From the NCBI GenBank assembly GCA_964372215.1, contig CAYJQC010000008.1, forward strand, positions 1 to 64,000: DNA of 64,000 bases, given 5' to 3'. The stretch's first letter is position 1. Each line of letters starts with the position of its first letter. The notes under the pieces were generated by a model. The model saw only the letters and a list, made by a program, of their open reading frames with translations. It was not told where the DNA came from and did no database searches. Shown here one piece after another: positions 63,234 to 64,000 of this stretch. Source of the DNA: DAIMFL01 sp964372215. GTDB taxonomy: Bacteria > Pseudomonadota > Alphaproteobacteria > Dongiales > Dongiaceae. Position numbers and translations under genes: made by a program.

Positions 63234-63341
63234 AATTTACCCATCAGATTGGTCCATCGCACAGCATATGCACATCGGAATACCGTGCGACAACAAGCCA
63301 GGTTGCGGCGGGGCTTTCGTGGCATTCCGGCAAATTGATGC

Positions 63342-63387
63342 TTGACAGAACCGGCGCTGTTGTTAACATATAGTTGTATATACGAAT
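63342..63387 (+). promoter_or_regulatory. Urocanase promoter with overlapping HutC-type operator
   Basis: TTGACA (63342-63347) and TAACAT (63365-63370) are 17 bases apart, a good sigma-70 promoter. The palindrome-like TTGTATATACGAA (63375-63387) would sit over the transcription start, an arrangement suited to repression. HutC of Pseudomonas recognises TTGTAnATACAA-like sequences. The 63234-63434 spacer holds no gene. Confidence 0.55.
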
Positions 63388-63434
63388 TTGATTGCCGTCA
63401 ACTACCTCCCCCGATTGCCATCGCGGAGACCAAG

Positions 63435-64000
63435 ATGGGACAGCCCGAGATACTCTATTCCGTCCGTGCCATGGGCGGAAACAACCTGCGCTGCAAGGGC
63501 TGGAAGCAGGAAGGCATCCTGCGCATGCTCGAGAACAACATGGAAAACGCCGAGCACCCGGAAGAATTGGTGATCTATGGTGGCATCGGCAAATGCGCCC
63601 GCAATTGGGAAAGCTACCACGCCATCGTCAATTCCCTCGAGAGTTTGGAGAATGACGAAACGCTCGTCGTTCAGTCGGGCATGCCGGTCGCCATCTTCAA
63701 GACCAATATCTTGGCCCCGCGCGTGGTGATGGCGACGACCAACATCATGAAGGCGACCTGGCCGGTCTTCTACGATCTGCAGGACAAGAACCTGACCATT
63801 TTTGCCCAGTACACGGCGGCGCCGTGGCAATACATCGGCACCCAGGGCGTAATCCAGGGCACCTTCCAGACCCTGGTGGCGATCGGCGACCAGAAGTTCG
63901 GCGGCGACTTGAAAGGCCGGATCCTCCTGACCGCGGGCATGGGTGGCATGGGCGGCAACCAGCCGCGCGCCATGACCATGCTGGGCGGGGTCTGCATCTG
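63435..64000 (+). CDS. hutU: Urocanate hydratase (partial, runs off the window)
   Basis: An ORF of 188 complete codons running past the right edge. It begins MGQPEILYSVRAMGGNNLRC and contains the urocanase hallmarks CKGWKQEGILRMLENN, VIYGGIGKCARNW, YIGTQGVIQGTFQT and TAGMGGMGGNQP. It converts urocanate to imidazolonepropionate; a thiourocanate hydratase would look similar. GGAG lies seven bases before the ATG. The repressor gene is divergent upstream. Confidence 0.88.
   Translation, partial: MGQPEILYSVRAMGGNNLRCKGWKQEGILRMLENNMENAEHPEELVIYGGIGKCARNWESYHAIVNSLESLENDETLVVQSGMPVAIFKTNILAPRVVMATTNIMKATWPVFYDLQDKNLTIFAQYTAAPWQYIGTQGVIQGTFQTLVAIGDQKFGGDLKGRILLTAGMGGMGGNQPRAMTMLGGVCI

Overview
The window is uniformly GC-rich DNA with the dense, overlapping operons typical of a free-living alphaproteobacterium, probably Rhodospirillales-like. 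The signs are an IalB-family protein, a DUF1194 protein, a BMP-type ABC importer, valine and acyl-CoA catabolism, and vitamin B6 catabolic enzymes close to those of Mesorhizobium. No rRNA, tRNA or CRISPR array was found.

Layout. 0-2.7 kb: an IS5-family transposase remnant followed by small membrane stress proteins (two DUF3096 copies, one frameshifted; DUF1003; HdeD). 2.9-5.1 kb: ahpD-ahpC divergent from oxyR. 5.2-8.8 kb: two valine-pathway genes (3-hydroxyisobutyryl-CoA hydrolase, mmsB) and a pyrrolysine-free MttB-family methyltransferase. 8.8-13 kb: two tandem paralogous exported proteins, an acyl-CoA synthetase and a DUF1194 protein. 13.1-24.5 kb: an RND adaptor and pump, an EF-hand protein, then a six-gene operon of ECF sigma factor, probable anti-sigma factor, CnrX-like periplasmic sensor, MacA, MacB and an outer-membrane factor. 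24.7-31 kb: MarR and a receiver protein divergent from a roughly 1,600-residue hybrid kinase with six apparent PAS modules, followed by another receiver. 31.1-38.2 kb: UxaA-family dehydratase, a FadR-type regulator, and a catabolic run of cupin dioxygenase, LVIVD propeller, RidA, GST and 3-hydroxyacyl-CoA dehydrogenase-like protein.

38.4-50.7 kb is the most notable region. It holds a BMP-type ABC importer, then 4-pyridoxolactonase, a DUF2817 hydrolase, a 2OG-Fe(II) oxygenase, pyridoxal 4-dehydrogenase, pyridoxamine-pyruvate aminotransferase and pyridoxine 4-oxidase. The four recognised enzymes convert pyridoxine, pyridoxamine and pyridoxal to 4-pyridoxic acid. This suggests that the importer carries a B6 vitamer and that the neighbouring unassigned enzymes and the 33.8-38.2 kb run may extend the pathway.

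50.7-55.4 kb holds small exported proteins, a GrdB-like protein with a CxxC motif, a PAS protein and a membrane protein. 55.8-56.6 kb is a pile of decayed IS110, IS256 and IS5 fragments. 56.7-59.8 kb is a four-gene heme-copper oxidase-like cluster (CuA subunit II, subunit I, SenC/SCO, small membrane protein) that matches the sNOR layout (norSY-senC-orf1) and lacks the oxidase tyrosine, so it is probably a nitric oxide reductase. 60-64 kb is a hut-like region: a HutH-family lyase with a substituted substrate-pocket residue, a decayed HisC-like gene, a HutC-type repressor, two similar operator-like sites and the start of urocanase.
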